Shown: positions 52,301-61,987 of the stretch, piece after piece
Layout of the letters: each line of letters begins with the position of its first letter
Numbering within the stretch: the first letter of the stretch is position 1
Assembly (NCBI RefSeq): GCF_000255555.1
Contig: NZ_AGRW01000040.1
Span: forward strand, 1-64,000
From: Treponema saccharophilum DSM 2985
GTDB taxonomy: Bacteria; Spirochaetota; Spirochaetia; Treponematales; Treponemataceae
Direction: 5' to 3'
Length of the DNA stretch: 64,000 nt
Notes under the pieces: generated by a model
Seen by the model: only the letters and a program-made list of their open reading frames with translations
What the model was told of the DNA's origin: nothing
The model's database searches: none
Made by a program: the position numbers and the translations under genes

Positions 52301-52392
52301 GGCCCGCTTAGGTTGGGTGGACTCACCCCGCGGTCTTTAAAACAGACATGGACAGAATCGCTTCTGTCCGTACGGGGAATATCATTATCGGG
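52301..52392 (+). ncRNA. Candidate structured RNA element, unassigned
   Basis: Nested complementarity is dense: outer GCCCG (52302-52306) with CGGGC (52388-52392), CCCCG with CGGGG, hairpin GTCT...AGAC and a perfect GGACAGAA-TCGC-TTCTGTCC stem. GGGTG-GACT-CACCC would compete with the CCCCG/CGGGG pairing. No gene is visible here. It could be a regulatory RNA, a transposon end or debris; only the pairing is seen. Confidence 0.3.
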
Positions 52393-52671
52393 CGAAGCCG
52401 AAATGACCAATTCTTGCACGACAGAACGGGCTTATACCACGCTCAGCCGCCTTATTAGCATACCTTTCGCAACACCACCGATTTTTAATCTATAGTCATA
52501 AATTCAAATGCTGCTTATGGATACAATCCCGCACATTTTCAGGGCTGGGAACCGCTAAGCTGGAAAGAAGCATCATTTCTGGATAATTTTTATCCAGGCT
52601 CGAACACGGCACCATTAGGACGAGTTGCCCATCTTCATATTTGCTTTTCACCGAAAAGCGCTTCCGCAAAA
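52393..52671. other. Gene-poor debris region
   Basis: No intact gene is visible. A protein-like frame on the plus strand from about 52498 (NAAYGYNPAHFQGWEPLSWK, then EASFLDNFYPGSNT) has no start codon and may be a decayed gene. A GCATACCTTTCG phrase near 52466 resembles repeat family B. Confidence 0.3.
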
Positions 52672-52719
52672 AAAAGTCCGTGCCCGGCGCGCGGAAAAAC
52701 GCATCGGGCACGGACTTTT
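52672..52719 (-). terminator. Strong terminator of the second chemoreceptor
   Basis: AAAAGTCCGTGCCCG (52672-52686) and CGGGCACGGACTTTT (52705-52719) form a perfect 15-bp stem; on the minus strand it is followed by a run of T. Confidence 0.9.
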
Positions 52720-52722
52720 CAA

Positions 52723-54609
52723 TCAGACTTTGAACATGTTTATCTGAGATGTGATATCCTCTATTGCGTCGCGAACCTCGTTCGATTTTTTCTCGAGGAC
52801 GGAGCCACTGTCGCCAATCCGGTGCGCGCCGCCGGAAATTTCCTCCACGCCGATGCGCATCGTCTCCGTCGAGGAGCGGAGGCTCTGCATCGTCTCAAGG
52901 ATGAGCTTGTTCCGTCCCGCGATGTCCTTTGATGCGTGGCGGACCTCGCCGGTGCTGTCGTTCATCCCGCGGAGGGCGTTGTTTATCTGGCGGGAACCTT
53001 CGTTCTGCTCCTCCATCGCGTTCTTTATCTGGCTGACGAGCTGCTCGGTCTCGCCGATTTTGTCGGAGACGACCGCAAACGCGCTGCTCGCCTCGGTGGA
53101 AGCGACGACGACGCCGGATATCGAATCCTTGATGTTGCTCAGCTGCTGACCGATTGTCTTCGACTGCACGCTCGACGTCTCCGACAGTTTCCTGATTTCA
53201 TCCGCGACGACGGCAAATCCTTTTCCCGCCTCGCCCGCATGGGCAGCCTCGATTGCCGCGTTCATCGCAAGGAGGTTCGTCTGGCTCGCGATGCTCGCAA
53301 TCGCCAGGTTCGCGTCGTGAAGCATTTTGCTCTGCGCCTCAATCTGCTGAATCCGCTCGTTGACGTCCTTCTGCTTGGCGACACCCATGTCGGTCTTCTG
53401 CGCGAGCGTCGTGAATGAATACGCCATCTTGTCGACGGAAGAATTCACGGACAGTATGTTCCCAATCATCTGCTCGACGGCGCTCGACGCCTCCGTGACG
53501 CTCGAGTACTGGTTCTCAATCATTCCGTCGAGCTTCGTTATGTTCTCCGCGATGGTGTCGACCGCATCCGCCGCCATGTGGACGCCGTTGCTCTGGTCGG
53601 CAATCTGACCGTTTATGCTGTCGATGTTCGATATTATCGTGCTTATCGCGACGGCTGTTTCCGTCGCGTTGTCCGCAAGCGAGTCTCCGAGCGAGCGCAT
53701 GTCGACCGCGTTCGATTTTATGTGGGAAATCGCCATGCGCAGTTTCTCAATCGTCCTGTTGAAATACTCGCTCAGCCGGGCAATCTCGTCGCGTCCCGAA
53801 ACGGGAAGCCGCGCCGTCAAGTCGCCCTCGCCTTCCGATATGTCCCTGAAATTGTCCGTTATCCGCGCAATCGGGCGGACGAAAATCCTCATTATTATAA
53901 GGACGAACACGACGCAGGCGACAATGACGACAATGAACTCAAGGGCGACGAGCGTCCAGAGAATCGTCTTGAACATCACGAGCTGCCCCTTCTCCTCCTC
54001 GGCGATTGCCGCGTCGATGTCGTCTATGTAGTTTCCCGTCCCGACGACCCATGAATAGGCGCTGTACGGAGCCGTGTAGGAGCGTTTCGGCTCGGGCTTG
54101 TCGCTTCCGAGCTTCGGGAACTTGAAATCGGTGAACCCGCCGTCCGCGCTCTTTCCGATTTCTATGAAATCCCTGACCATGAACTTTCCGTCCTCGTCCT
54201 TCCAGTCGAGTCGGTTCGTTCCCTCGGTCTCCGGTTTCGGCGGAAGAAGTACGTTCTCGCCGGAATAGGTGTCAATCCAGAAATATCCCTCCGTGCCGTA
54301 CCGCAACCCGCGCACGATTTCCTTTATGCGCGCCTTCCGCTCGTCAAGCGAAAGCCCCTCGCCGGAATATATCGAGTCATATGTCTTTATGAGGGAAAGG
54401 ACGTTCTGAACCTGCCACTGTATTTTCTCGTCATATGAATCAAGCATCACATCACGCTGTTTCTGCAGCGTATACTTCTGAAGCATAACAATCGTTCTCA
54501 AAGCAGAACCCGTACACACCGCCGCGACTGCAAGAAGGATGCAGACAGAAAACGCGCCCACCTTCATCTTCAAGCTGCCGAAAAACCCCTGTTTATTTAC
54601 ATCAGCCAT
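52723..54609 (-). CDS. Methyl-accepting chemotaxis protein with single-Cache sensor
   Basis: This 628-residue chemoreceptor has a first helix ([18 protein letters not shown]), a periplasmic sCache_2-type domain of about 150 residues ([22 protein letters not shown] and [21 protein letters not shown], parts quoted), a second helix ([20 protein letters not shown]), HAMP, and the signalling coiled coil with the tip [20 protein letters not shown]. The signalling half is very similar to that of the receptor at 9318. sCache_2 domains often bind small organic acids. The ATG at 54609 has a GAGGAG site. Expected to drive chemotaxis through CheA/CheW. Confidence 0.93.
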   Translation of the reverse strand: MADVNKQGFFGSLKMKVGAFSVCILLAVAAVCTGSALRTIVMLQKYTLQKQRDVMLDSYDEKIQWQVQNVLSLIKTYDSIYSGEGLSLDERKARIKEIVRGLRYGTEGYFWIDTYSGENVLLPPKPETEGTNRLDWKDEDGKFMVRDFIEIGKSADGGFTDFKFPKLGSDKPEPKRSYTAPYSAYSWVVGTGNYIDDIDAAIAEEEKGQLVMFKTILWTLVALEFIVVIVACVVFVLIIMRIFVRPIARITDNFRDISEGEGDLTARLPVSGRDEIARLSEYFNRTIEKLRMAISHIKSNAVDMRSLGDSLADNATETAVAISTIISNIDSINGQIADQSNGVHMAADAVDTIAENITKLDGMIENQYSSVTEASSAVEQMIGNILSVNSSVDKMAYSFTTLAQKTDMGVAKQKDVNERIQQIEAQSKMLHDANLAIASIASQTNLLAMNAAIEAAHAGEAGKGFAVVADEIRKLSETSSVQSKTIGQQLSNIKDSISGVVVASTEASSAFAVVSDKIGETEQLVSQIKNAMEEQNEGSRQINNALRGMNDSTGEVRHASKDIAGRNKLILETMQSLRSSTETMRIGVEEISGGAHRIGDSGSVLEKKSNEVRDAIEDITSQINMFKV

Positions 54610-54630
54610 AGAACTCCTCCATAAGTAAAC

Positions 54631-54698
54631 GAGTTCGGAAACTTCAGTTTCTGGACTCGCCGACCTGAGCGATAACGAAGCTATCTAACAGGTCTAGT
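54631..54698 (-). repeat. Dispersed intergenic repeat, family A, internally deleted copy
   Basis: Reading the minus strand: TAGACCTGTTAGATAGCTTC, GTTATCGCTCAGGTCGGCGAG, then CAGAAACTGAAGTTTCCGAAC. It has both ends of the long form but lacks the middle. It lies upstream of the chemoreceptor. Confidence 0.65.
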
Positions 54699-54894
54699 AT
54701 TAAACAGTAGATTAAGTCTAGCACATAATATCAATCTGTCTAGCAAAAATGGAGCGGAGCGTTCCGGGAGGAGTGAGGAGCATCCGCGCTACGAGCCTTT
54801 TTCGGCGGGGGAACGACCGGAGGACGCCAGCCGCGAACGGGGGCAGCGCCCGCAGTGGGGAAAAACGGACAGGCATTCCCGCCCGTGCCGCACA
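54699..54894. other. Intergenic region, no gene seen
   Basis: About 200 bp, first AT-rich and then GC-rich, between the chemoreceptor promoter side and the nptA stop. Short open frames exist on both strands but have no ribosome site or protein-like composition. No terminator for nptA is obvious. Confidence 0.4.
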
Positions 54895-56544
54895 TCACAG
54901 CTCCCGCATCATCGACCAGACGCAATCGCCCGCGCGCTCAATCTTCCGCACGATGTCGATGTAATGGAGCTCGCTTTTCACGTCCGCCCCCGCCTCAATC
55001 CTTTTCCTGCTCGATTTCTTGAGCCTGTGCTTCGTCCTGTCGATTTTCCGCTCGAGAACCTCGCCCGACGCTTTCTGGTCATCGGAAATCCCGACGGCGA
55101 AGAAGGAGCACGTCTGCTCGAAGAAAACCCTGACAAGCTCAAGGTAATCGCAGATATCATCGACGCGCGCATCGGACGTGGAACAGCAGCCGCTCTTGAT
55201 GAATTTCCTCGCGGTGTGCATGAGCGAGCACGTCTCGTCGCTCAAATCCTCAAGCGTCCCCGAAATATTCATCAGCCGAGTGAAATTGCGCCTGTCGTCC
55301 GCGCTTGAGCTCGGAAGGCGCGCGCAGTACTGCAAGAAATCGCTTATCACGACGTTCATCTCGTCGACGTAGCTTTCGATGCGGGCAACGCTCGCGCACT
55401 CGCCGTCGATTGCGGACGGATTCCGGAAGACGGTGCAGGCGGAATCGAACATCTCCATCACTTTCGACGCCATGCGCGAAATCTCGCGGTTCACCTGCAC
55501 GGAATAAAGGTCGCCGCCGGTGCGCGCAGACGTTATTATCGAAGGAAGCCGGTAATGCCCGTCGTCCTCCCCCGCCTGTTCCGGGATGATTTTGCGGGTC
55601 GCGGCTGAAATCTGGTTCACGAACGGAAGGAACGCGAGCGTCGCGCACACATTGAAGACCGTGTGGAGCATGGCGATGTGCGCAGTTATGTTCTCCGACG
55701 GAAGCCCGGGAACGATAAAATCGACAAAGCGCAGGAACAAACCGAACGCGAGGAGCGCGAGGAACGTCCCCGCGACGTTGAAGCCGACATGCACGAGCGC
55801 GGCGCGCTTTGCGTTCGTCGACGCGCCGAAACTCGACATGACGGCATCGACGGTCGAGCCGATGTTGCTCCCGAGGACGATTGCCGCGCCCAGCTCCCAG
55901 GAAAGCGAGCCGTTCGCCGCCATCGTCAGGACAATAGCGGTCATCGCCGAGCTTGAGTGAATCAGCGCCGTGACAAGAGCGCCGAGAAGAACGCCGATGA
56001 GGATTCCCCGTATGCCAAGCCCGGAAATCGCGGAAAGGATTCCCGCCGTCACCCCGCCGAGCGAGAGGCTTTCCTTCAGAAGCCCCAGCCCCATAAAAAG
56101 GAGCGCGAACCCCATGAAGCAGTCGGCAAAATTGTGTATCCGCGATTTCCTGAAGTATTTCAGCACGAAGCCGAGCCCGAAAAGCGGGACGGCCGCAGCC
56201 GAGACTGAAAAGCCGAACCCCAAAAGCGCGACAATCCACGCCGTCACGGTTGTCCCGATGTTCGCGCCGAAAATGACGCCGACAGCCTGCTCGAGCGTGA
56301 GGATTTCCGCGTTCACGAAGCTGACGACCATGACCGTGGTCGCGCCGGAGCTTTGTATGAACGCCGTCACGCCAAGACCTGTGAGCACGGCATAGAACCT
56401 GTTTCCCGTTATTTTCGACAGGAGCTTCCGAAGCGAGCCGCCCGCCCCTTTCTGGATTCCGTCGGAAAGCATGTTCATGCCGAACAGAAGCAGGCAGAGC
56501 GCGCCCGCAAAGCACGCAATTTGTGCGACGATGCTGAAAATCAT
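54895..56544 (-). CDS. Na+/phosphate cotransporter (NptA/PNaS family) with PhoU-like tail
   Basis: This 549-residue protein has two inverted membrane repeats with the family motifs TAFIQSSGATTVMVVSF and FGANIGTTVTAW in the first, and ALIHSSSAMTAIVL and LGSNIGSTVDAV in the second. The C-terminal 210 residues form a helical PhoU-like domain with cysteines. It moves phosphate with sodium. The start MIFSIVAQ at 56544 has only a GGGA site; an upstream frame to 56601 lacks one. It is divergent from phoB, and its upstream region has a PHO-box-like repeat, so it is probably induced or controlled by phosphate limitation. Confidence 0.9.
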   Translation of the reverse strand: MIFSIVAQIACFAGALCLLLFGMNMLSDGIQKGAGGSLRKLLSKITGNRFYAVLTGLGVTAFIQSSGATTVMVVSFVNAEILTLEQAVGVIFGANIGTTVTAWIVALLGFGFSVSAAAVPLFGLGFVLKYFRKSRIHNFADCFMGFALLFMGLGLLKESLSLGGVTAGILSAISGLGIRGILIGVLLGALVTALIHSSSAMTAIVLTMAANGSLSWELGAAIVLGSNIGSTVDAVMSSFGASTNAKRAALVHVGFNVAGTFLALLAFGLFLRFVDFIVPGLPSENITAHIAMLHTVFNVCATLAFLPFVNQISAATRKIIPEQAGEDDGHYRLPSIITSARTGGDLYSVQVNREISRMASKVMEMFDSACTVFRNPSAIDGECASVARIESYVDEMNVVISDFLQYCARLPSSSADDRRNFTRLMNISGTLEDLSDETCSLMHTARKFIKSGCCSTSDARVDDICDYLELVRVFFEQTCSFFAVGISDDQKASGEVLERKIDRTKHRLKKSSRKRIEAGADVKSELHYIDIVRKIERAGDCVWSMMREL

Positions 56545-56590
56545 GGTTCCCACTATACGGAAATCCCCCCTCTCTGAATAACTCCCGTTC

Positions 56591-56607
56591 TGTAAAATCA
56601 ATGTAAA
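56591..56607 (-). promoter_or_regulatory. PHO-box-like direct repeat upstream of nptA
   Basis: On the minus strand TTTACA-N5-TTTACA (11-bp period), 47 bp upstream of the nptA start. The same spacing and motif occur upstream of phoB and pstS. Confidence 0.6.
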
Positions 56608-56650
56608 TTTTCTCCGGCATGAGGCAGGGCGCGGGCGGAAACGCGACGCT

Positions 56651-56667
56651 TTTACAAAAATTTAACA
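56651..56667 (+). promoter_or_regulatory. PHO-box-like direct repeat upstream of phoB
   Basis: TTTACA (56651-56656) and TTAACA (56662-56667) are separated by five bases, 27 bp before the phoB start. It suits autoregulation by PhoB. Confidence 0.6.
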
Positions 56668-56693
56668 CTGCGCGCATTGATTATTTACGAGCA

Positions 56694-57377
56694 ATGGCAA
56701 AGACTGTCCGCATGATTTACATTCTCGAAGACGACGACAACATACGGAAATTAATCGTTTACACGCTTCGGAGCCAGAATTTCAGCTGCGAGGGATTCGC
56801 GCTGCCGTCTGAATTTTGGAAGAAGATGGAGGCGGAGGAACCGAAGCTCATCCTGCTCGACATAATGCTGCCCGAGGAGGACGGTTTCTCGATTCTCAAG
56901 AAAATCAGGGCGGAAAAGCGTCCGGTGCCCGTGATAATGCTCACCGCGAAGGACACGGAATTCGACGTGGTCGCCGGGCTCGACGCGGGCGCCGACGACT
57001 ACGTGACGAAACCGTTCGGGATGATGAGCCTCGTCTCGCGCATAAAGGCAGTCCTCCGCCGGTACGAGAAATCGTCCGAGCCGAAAATCCTCAAGGCCGC
57101 GTCAGTCACAATCGACATTTCGAAGCACACGGTCTTTGTCGGCGACCGGCAGGTGTTCCTCACCGTGAAGGAATTCGACCTCCTCGCAATCCTCATCAGC
57201 AACCGCGGGCACGTGCAGAGCCGGGAGCAGCTTCTGAATTCAGTGTGGAACATCGACGCGGACATCGAAAGCCGCACCGTCGACGTCCACATACGGACGC
57301 TCAGGCAGAAGCTCGGCGAGACGGAGAACATCATCCAGACAGTGCGCGGCGTCGGCTACGTCATCAACAACGAATAG
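56694..57377 (+). CDS. phoB: PhoB-type response regulator
   Basis: This 227-residue OmpR/PhoB-family regulator has a receiver with acidic residues in YILEDDDNIRKL, phospho-aspartate 56 (LILLDIMLPEEDG), and the lysine in DDYVTKPFG. The winged-helix domain shows FLTVKEFDLLAILISNRGHVQ and RTVDVHIRTLRQKLG (parts quoted). Context (phoR downstream, nptA divergent, pst nearby) makes PhoB the best call. Starts at 56694 or 56712 are possible; neither has a clear ribosome site. A family A repeat separates it from phoR. Confidence 0.9.
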   Translation: MAKTVRMIYILEDDDNIRKLIVYTLRSQNFSCEGFALPSEFWKKMEAEEPKLILLDIMLPEEDGFSILKKIRAEKRPVPVIMLTAKDTEFDVVAGLDAGADDYVTKPFGMMSLVSRIKAVLRRYEKSSEPKILKAASVTIDISKHTVFVGDRQVFLTVKEFDLLAILISNRGHVQSREQLLNSVWNIDADIESRTVDVHIRTLRQKLGETENIIQTVRGVGYVINNE

Positions 57378-57413
57378 ACCTGCCCTGAAACTGAGCTTTC
57401 CGAACAGGTTCAA
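57375..57413 (+). repeat. Dispersed intergenic repeat, family A, short copy
   Basis: TAGACCTGCCCTGAAACTG then AGCTTTCCGAACAGGTTCAA. The leading TAG is the phoB stop codon. It folds as CCTG..GAAA/TTTC..CAGG. Confidence 0.65.
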
Positions 57414-57476
57414 TGAAAAGGGGCGGCTGCCCGAAATCGCGTCGAAGGAAAAGCAAAACGGAAACAGGAGTTCCGC

Positions 57477-58820
57477 ATGAAAATCAAATCACTGACATTC
57501 AGAATCTTCATCAGCACCTTTTTTGTCGGCACGCTCGTCTATTTCATATGCGCGTTCCTGTTCATCAGCAACATGTACGGGTATTTCGAGAACCAGATTT
57601 TCAACGAGCTGAAAGCGGAGAGCGACTTCCTCGAAAACTACGTCACGTCGGGGCATGCCGAGGCAATCGGAAAGATAAAAACGGAAAACAGGATTACCCT
57701 GATTCATCCCGACGGGACGGTCTTCTTCGACAACACGGTGGACGCGCTCGCGCTCGAGAACCACGGGCGGCGGAGCGAATTCATCGAGGCGATGAGCAGG
57801 GGAAGCGCGAAAAAGACGCGCTACTCGTCCACGATGACGGAAAAAACGCTCTATTTCGCGGCACGGCTGTCGAACGGCGACGTCATGAGGATAAGCTGCA
57901 ACCAGCGCTCGGTGCTCGTGCTCGTGCTCGGGATGAGCCAGACGCTCATACTCATGCTCATCATCGCGATGATAATCTCCGGCGCGTCGGCAAGCTACCT
58001 CGCGAAGAAGATAATAACGCCGCTGAACGAAATCGATTTGGAGAACCCCGAGAAATCCGACGTCTACGACGAGCTCAAGCCGTTCACGAAGCGCATCGCC
58101 GAGGAGAATTTCGAGAAGCAGCAGCGGGAGGAGCTTCGGCAGCAGTTCACCGCGAACGTGAGCCACGAGCTGAAGACGCCGCTGACGAGCATAAGCGGGT
58201 TCGCGGAAATTCTCAAGGCAGGCGGAACGGACGCGCAGACGACGAAGGATTTCGCCTCCTCGATTTTCGAGGAAAGCCAGCGCATGATTACGCTCGTGAA
58301 CGACATCATAAAGCTGTCCAAGCTCGACGAGAAATCAATCAGCCTTGAGCGGGAGGCTCTGAGCCTCAGGGAAATCTGCCTCGAGGCGATGGAGGTCCTT
58401 TCCGCAAGCGCGCTCGAGAAGAACGTGACGATGAAGATAAGCGGGGACTCGGGGCTAATAAACGGGGTCCGCCCGGTGATTTACGAGATGGCCTACAACC
58501 TCATCGACAACGCGATAAAATACAACAAGACCGGCGGCTCCGTGGAAATCAACATACAGAATTTCATGGCGGCGAAGGATTCCGACAAGAACCGCGTAAT
58601 CCTGACCGTGCGCGACAGCGGAATCGGAATCCCCGAAAGCGAGCGCGAGCGGATTTTCGAGCGCTTCTACAGAATCGACAAAAGCCGCTCGCGCTCCCTC
58701 GGCGGGACGGGCCTGGGACTGAGCATAGTGAAGCACGCGGCAAAATACCACGACGCGTCGATAATCCTGAAATCCGAGGAAGGCAAGGGCAGCGTCTTCA
58801 CGGTTATTTTCGGGATGTAG
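57477..58820 (+). CDS. phoR: PhoR-type sensor histidine kinase
   Basis: This 447-residue kinase has two membrane helices (IFISTFFVGTLVYFICAFLFI and LILMLIIAMIISGASASYL, parts quoted) with an extracytoplasmic loop of about 130 residues. The dimerisation domain carries the phospho-accepting histidine in FTANVSHELKTPLTS, and the ATPase domain has YNLIDNAIKYNK, VRDSGIGIP and GGTGLGLSIV. GGAG precedes the ATG at 57477. It should phosphorylate the PhoB encoded upstream under phosphate limitation, held in check by PhoU and the Pst transporter. Confidence 0.92.
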   Translation: MKIKSLTFRIFISTFFVGTLVYFICAFLFISNMYGYFENQIFNELKAESDFLENYVTSGHAEAIGKIKTENRITLIHPDGTVFFDNTVDALALENHGRRSEFIEAMSRGSAKKTRYSSTMTEKTLYFAARLSNGDVMRISCNQRSVLVLVLGMSQTLILMLIIAMIISGASASYLAKKIITPLNEIDLENPEKSDVYDELKPFTKRIAEENFEKQQREELRQQFTANVSHELKTPLTSISGFAEILKAGGTDAQTTKDFASSIFEESQRMITLVNDIIKLSKLDEKSISLEREALSLREICLEAMEVLSASALEKNVTMKISGDSGLINGVRPVIYEMAYNLIDNAIKYNKTGGSVEINIQNFMAAKDSDKNRVILTVRDSGIGIPESERERIFERFYRIDKSRSRSLGGTGLGLSIVKHAAKYHDASIILKSEEGKGSVFTVIFGM

Positions 58821-58941
58821 CGGCATCCCCGACGGAAAAACATGCGCCATCCCGGGCGCCCCCGGAACAAGTTCGGCTGGCACGGAACGAGCAGCCCGCG
58901 TGCATCCGCGTTTGACTGCGTGAGAAAGATGCAAGCGGGTT

Positions 58942-59489
58942 TCAGCGTTTTTCACACGCCCGCTTCACGAATTCCTCGATTGTGCACCCGTGCGTTTTTG
59001 CGTCCTCGTCATAATTCACACCGGCACGGCGAATCTTTCGCCTTTTCGCGCGCATGCCGCCAGGATGCAGTTTCCCACGGATACCCGCCCGCCGAACGCA
59101 ATATCCGGAAATTGAACTGCGAACTCCGCGACGATTCTGTCTTGAAGCTTATCAGGCACCTCACCTTTATTTCTCTCATTCTGAAATTCATTGTTCATAT
59201 CGATTTTCATAACGTTCAGCGCGTTCAGGCTGCTCTCGAAACACGCGTCTTTGCTGATTTTGTACGGAGCAAAAAGCCCGCGTGAATCCGCACCCTTTGA
59301 AAAATACGCCGAAAGAATGTTGCCCGCAATCGTTTTCCCGAATCGCCGTGGACGGGAAAAGCAAGCGTATTTGCTTGGCGATTTCATTATCTTGTTCAAA
59401 ACGCCTATCATCATCGTTTTGTCAACAAAAATTTCTTGATTCGCGATTTCGTTGAAGTTCTCGTCGTTCGGCTTCAGATTGATTCCCAT
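58942..59489 (-). pseudogene. Decayed AAA-ATPase-like / PD-(D/E)XK family gene
   Basis: The first 157 codons (from 59489) read like the N-terminus of the AAA-ATPase-like family common in anaerobes: IFVDKTMMIGVLNKIM, CFSRPRRFGKTIAGNILSAYF with a P-loop-like RRFGKT, and ALNVMKIDMNN. The frame then stops at 59019. In another frame a C-terminal tail continues (NYDEDAKTHGCTIEEFVKRA) to a stop at 58942. Full-length members are about 500 residues, so the middle is deleted and the frame shifted. Confidence 0.65.
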
Positions 59490-59571
59490 TTCAAGCTTCT
59501 CAGCTTATTGTATAGTCGCCGAACCGATTTGTGCAGCATACAGGACGCCCCCGCCGGAATCAGGCACGGCG

Positions 59572-59613
59572 AAAAAAATGCCCGGCCGCGTGGAGATGCG
59601 TCGCGGACGGGCA
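59572..59613 (-). terminator. Terminator of the pst-phoU operon
   Basis: On the minus strand TGCCCGTCCGCG pairs with CGCGGCCGGGCA (59579-59613; one bulged base pair), followed by T7, 72 bp after the phoU stop. A second AAAACGG/CCGTTTT hairpin with T-run lies at about 59630-59660 on the plus strand. Confidence 0.75.
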
Positions 59614-59684
59614 GCGGGGATGCCGTGCTGAAAACGGAATCCCCGTTTTTTTCTTTTTTCAGGCGCGGATTGCGCGGAAGGCCG

Positions 59685-60320
59685 TCACTCGCGCTCGCCG
59701 GTAAGCGCGAAGACAACCCACCCGGCGATGTTCGTGGCGTGGTCGCCGATTCGCTCGATGTATTTGGCGATGAGGAGATAGTCGAGGATTGTCTCGCCGT
59801 CGTCCGTCTGCCGGATGCGCTCCACCAAATCCTTCTTTATCGAATGGTACAGCTCGTCGATGACGTCGTCGCGGGCGATGACGTTCTTCGCCTTGTTGTA
59901 GTCCTTCCCGATGTACGACTGAATCGCGTCGTCGAACATCCCGATTATTTCCGACGACATCTCCTCGATTTCGCACATCCTGCCGTACGTGCAGTCGGGG
60001 ATGCTCAGGACGAGGTCGGCTATGTCGACGGCATGGTCGCCGATGCGCTCCATGTCGGTAATCATCTTGAGCGCGGCCGTAATCATGCGCAGGTCGGTTG
60101 CCATCGGCTGCTCGTGGAGAAGCAGCCTCATGCACTGGGATTCGATGTCCCGCTCCATCGCGTTTATCGCGTCGTCGTTCTTAGACACCTGGGCGGCGGC
60201 ATCCCTGTCGCGCCCCATAAGCGCGAGCACCGAGCTTTGAATCGCGATTTCAATCATCTTTCCCATGCTCACTATCGAGCAGTTGAGTTTCCTCAGCTCC
60301 TCAGCGTATCTTTCGCGCAT
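59685..60320 (-). CDS. phoU: Phosphate-signalling protein PhoU
   Basis: This 211-residue all-helical protein shows the two PhoU repeats, each with a metal-binding motif: MITDMERIGDHAVDIADL and AKYIERIGDHATNIAGW. PhoU links the Pst transporter to PhoR, keeping the regulon off when phosphate is plentiful. The ATG at 60320 has a GGAGG site; the frame open to 60350 includes that site and is less likely. It is the last gene of pstSCAB-phoU and is followed by a terminator. Confidence 0.95.
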   Translation of the reverse strand: MRERYAEELRKLNCSIVSMGKMIEIAIQSSVLALMGRDRDAAAQVSKNDDAINAMERDIESQCMRLLLHEQPMATDLRMITAALKMITDMERIGDHAVDIADLVLSIPDCTYGRMCEIEEMSSEIIGMFDDAIQSYIGKDYNKAKNVIARDDVIDELYHSIKKDLVERIRQTDDGETILDYLLIAKYIERIGDHATNIAGWVVFALTGERE

Positions 60321-60362
60321 ATTTTCCTCCATAAAAAACATTCCGCACAAAGCGGGCGCGCA

Positions 60363-61124
60363 TCATCCGAAGCGTCCCGTAATGTAATCCTCTGTCCTCT
60401 TCATTTTTGGTCTGCTGAAAACCTGCTCCGTCCGCCCCACCTCGACAATCTCGCCGAGAAGGAAGAACACCGTCCTGTCGCTGATGCGCACCGCCTGCTG
60501 CATGTTGTGCGTGACGATTACAATCGTGTACTTCTTCTTCAGCTCAAGCACGCAGTCCTCGATTTTCGACGTGGAAATCGGGTCGAGGGCGGAGGTCGGC
60601 TCGTCCATCAGGAGGATTTCCGGCTGCACGGCAAGCGCGCGGGCGATGCACAGCCGCTGCTGCTGCCCTCCGCTCAAGGCAAGCGCAGATTTTTTGAGGT
60701 CGTCCTTCAGCTCGTCCCAGATTGCGGCGTTCCTGAGCGATTTTTCGACAATCTCGTCAAGCTCCGCCTTCTTCTTCATGCCGTGCGTCCGCGGCCCGTA
60801 GGCGATGTTGTCGTAGATGCTCATCGGGAACGGGTTCGGCTTCTGGAACACCATGCCGACGTTCTTCCTGAGGCTGTTCACGTCAACGCGGCGGTCGAGG
60901 ATGTCGCAGCCGCCCACCATGATTTTTCCTGTTATGCGGCAGCCCTCGACCATGTCGTTCATCCTGTTTATCGATTTCAGTAGCGTCGATTTTCCGCATC
61001 CCGACGGCCCGATGAAAGCCGTTATCTCGTTCTCGTTTATGCCGAGGTTTATGCCCTTCAGCGCGTGGAAATTCCCGTAGAACAAATCGAGATTCTCGAT
61101 TTTTATCTGCTTCCCGAAATTCAT
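60363..61124 (-). CDS. pstB: Phosphate ABC importer ATPase PstB
   Basis: This 253-residue ATPase begins [22 protein letters not shown] (quoted in part: [12 protein letters not shown]). Walker A is [19 protein letters not shown], typical of PstB; the signature is [16 protein letters not shown], Walker B is [13 protein letters not shown], and the switch histidine is in [11 protein letters not shown]. It powers high-affinity phosphate uptake. The start overlaps the pstA stop (ATGA) and has a GGAG site. Longer frames upstream are shadows of pstA. Confidence 0.96.
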   Translation of the reverse strand: MNFGKQIKIENLDLFYGNFHALKGINLGINENEITAFIGPSGCGKSTLLKSINRMNDMVEGCRITGKIMVGGCDILDRRVDVNSLRKNVGMVFQKPNPFPMSIYDNIAYGPRTHGMKKKAELDEIVEKSLRNAAIWDELKDDLKKSALALSGGQQQRLCIARALAVQPEILLMDEPTSALDPISTSKIEDCVLELKKKYTIVIVTHNMQQAVRISDRTVFFLLGEIVEVGRTEQVFSRPKMKRTEDYITGRFG

Positions 61125-61987
61125 GCTCCGCTCCTTCTTCCGATTTTCTTTGCCAGCGCACCCGCCGCCATGTTGATTCCGATGACGACGGCGAGCAGGA
61201 CGACAGCCGTGGCGAACGCCTGCTCGGTGCGCAGCCCCTCGGAGCTGAGCACGTACAGGTGGACTGCAAGCGTCCGCCCCGAGCCGAACACGTTCGGCGG
61301 AATCTGCGCGACGGTTCCCGCGGTGTAGATGAGCGCGGCAGTCTCGCCGACGACGCGCCCCGCGGCAAGGATGATGCCGCCGAGGATTCCCGGCATCGCG
61401 CCCGGAAGGACGACCGAAAAAACGGTGCGAAGCTTTCCGCCGCCGAGAGCGAAGCTTCCCTCGCGGTATGAATCGGGAACGGCAAGCAGGGATTCCTCCG
61501 TCGTCCGCATTATCGTCGGGAGAATCATTATCGAGACTGTCCCCGCCCCTGCCGCAAGCGAGTATCCCCAGCGGAGAAAGCCGACGAACAGCAGCATCCC
61601 GAAAAGCCCGTACACTATCGAGGGGATGCCCGTAAGCGTCTCCGTCGTCATCCGCACGATTTTCACGAACCTGTTCTCCTTTTTCGCGTACTCGACGAGG
61701 TATATCGCGCTTCCGATTCCGAGCGGGCACGAAATCAGAAGCGCCATCCCCGTCATCACGACCGTGTTCACGAGCGCGGGAATGACGGAGCAGTTCTCCG
61801 ACGTGTACCTGAGGCGGAAAAGGGACGGGCCGATGTGCGGCACCCCCTTCGCGAGGATGTATGCGAGCATGAAAAGCAGCGAGAGCATCGTCACGAACGC
61901 GCACGCATACACCGCGCACCGAACCGCGCCGTCCTTTTTCCCGCAAGGCGCGGACGCCGATGCAAATCCACTTGTCGCTTTTTTCAT
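61121..61987 (-). CDS. pstA: Phosphate ABC importer permease PstA
   Basis: This 288-residue permease begins [12 protein letters not shown] and has six helices. Family landmarks are [34 protein letters not shown] and the EAA-loop [18 protein letters not shown]-like stretch, here [20 protein letters not shown]. It ends at an ATGA overlap with pstB and starts at an ATGA overlap with pstC, so the operon is tightly coupled. It forms the phosphate channel with PstC. Confidence 0.94.
   Translation of the reverse strand: MKKATSGFASASAPCGKKDGAVRCAVYACAFVTMLSLLFMLAYILAKGVPHIGPSLFRLRYTSENCSVIPALVNTVVMTGMALLISCPLGIGSAIYLVEYAKKENRFVKIVRMTTETLTGIPSIVYGLFGMLLFVGFLRWGYSLAAGAGTVSIMILPTIMRTTEESLLAVPDSYREGSFALGGGKLRTVFSVVLPGAMPGILGGIILAAGRVVGETAALIYTAGTVAQIPPNVFGSGRTLAVHLYVLSSEGLRTEQAFATAVVLLAVVIGINMAAGALAKKIGRRSGA

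Noticed and set aside
52340-52380. Possible group II intron domain V
   Set aside because: The hairpin followed by GTACGGGG recalls it, but the AGC/GUUC catalytic triad arrangement and a reverse transcriptase are absent.
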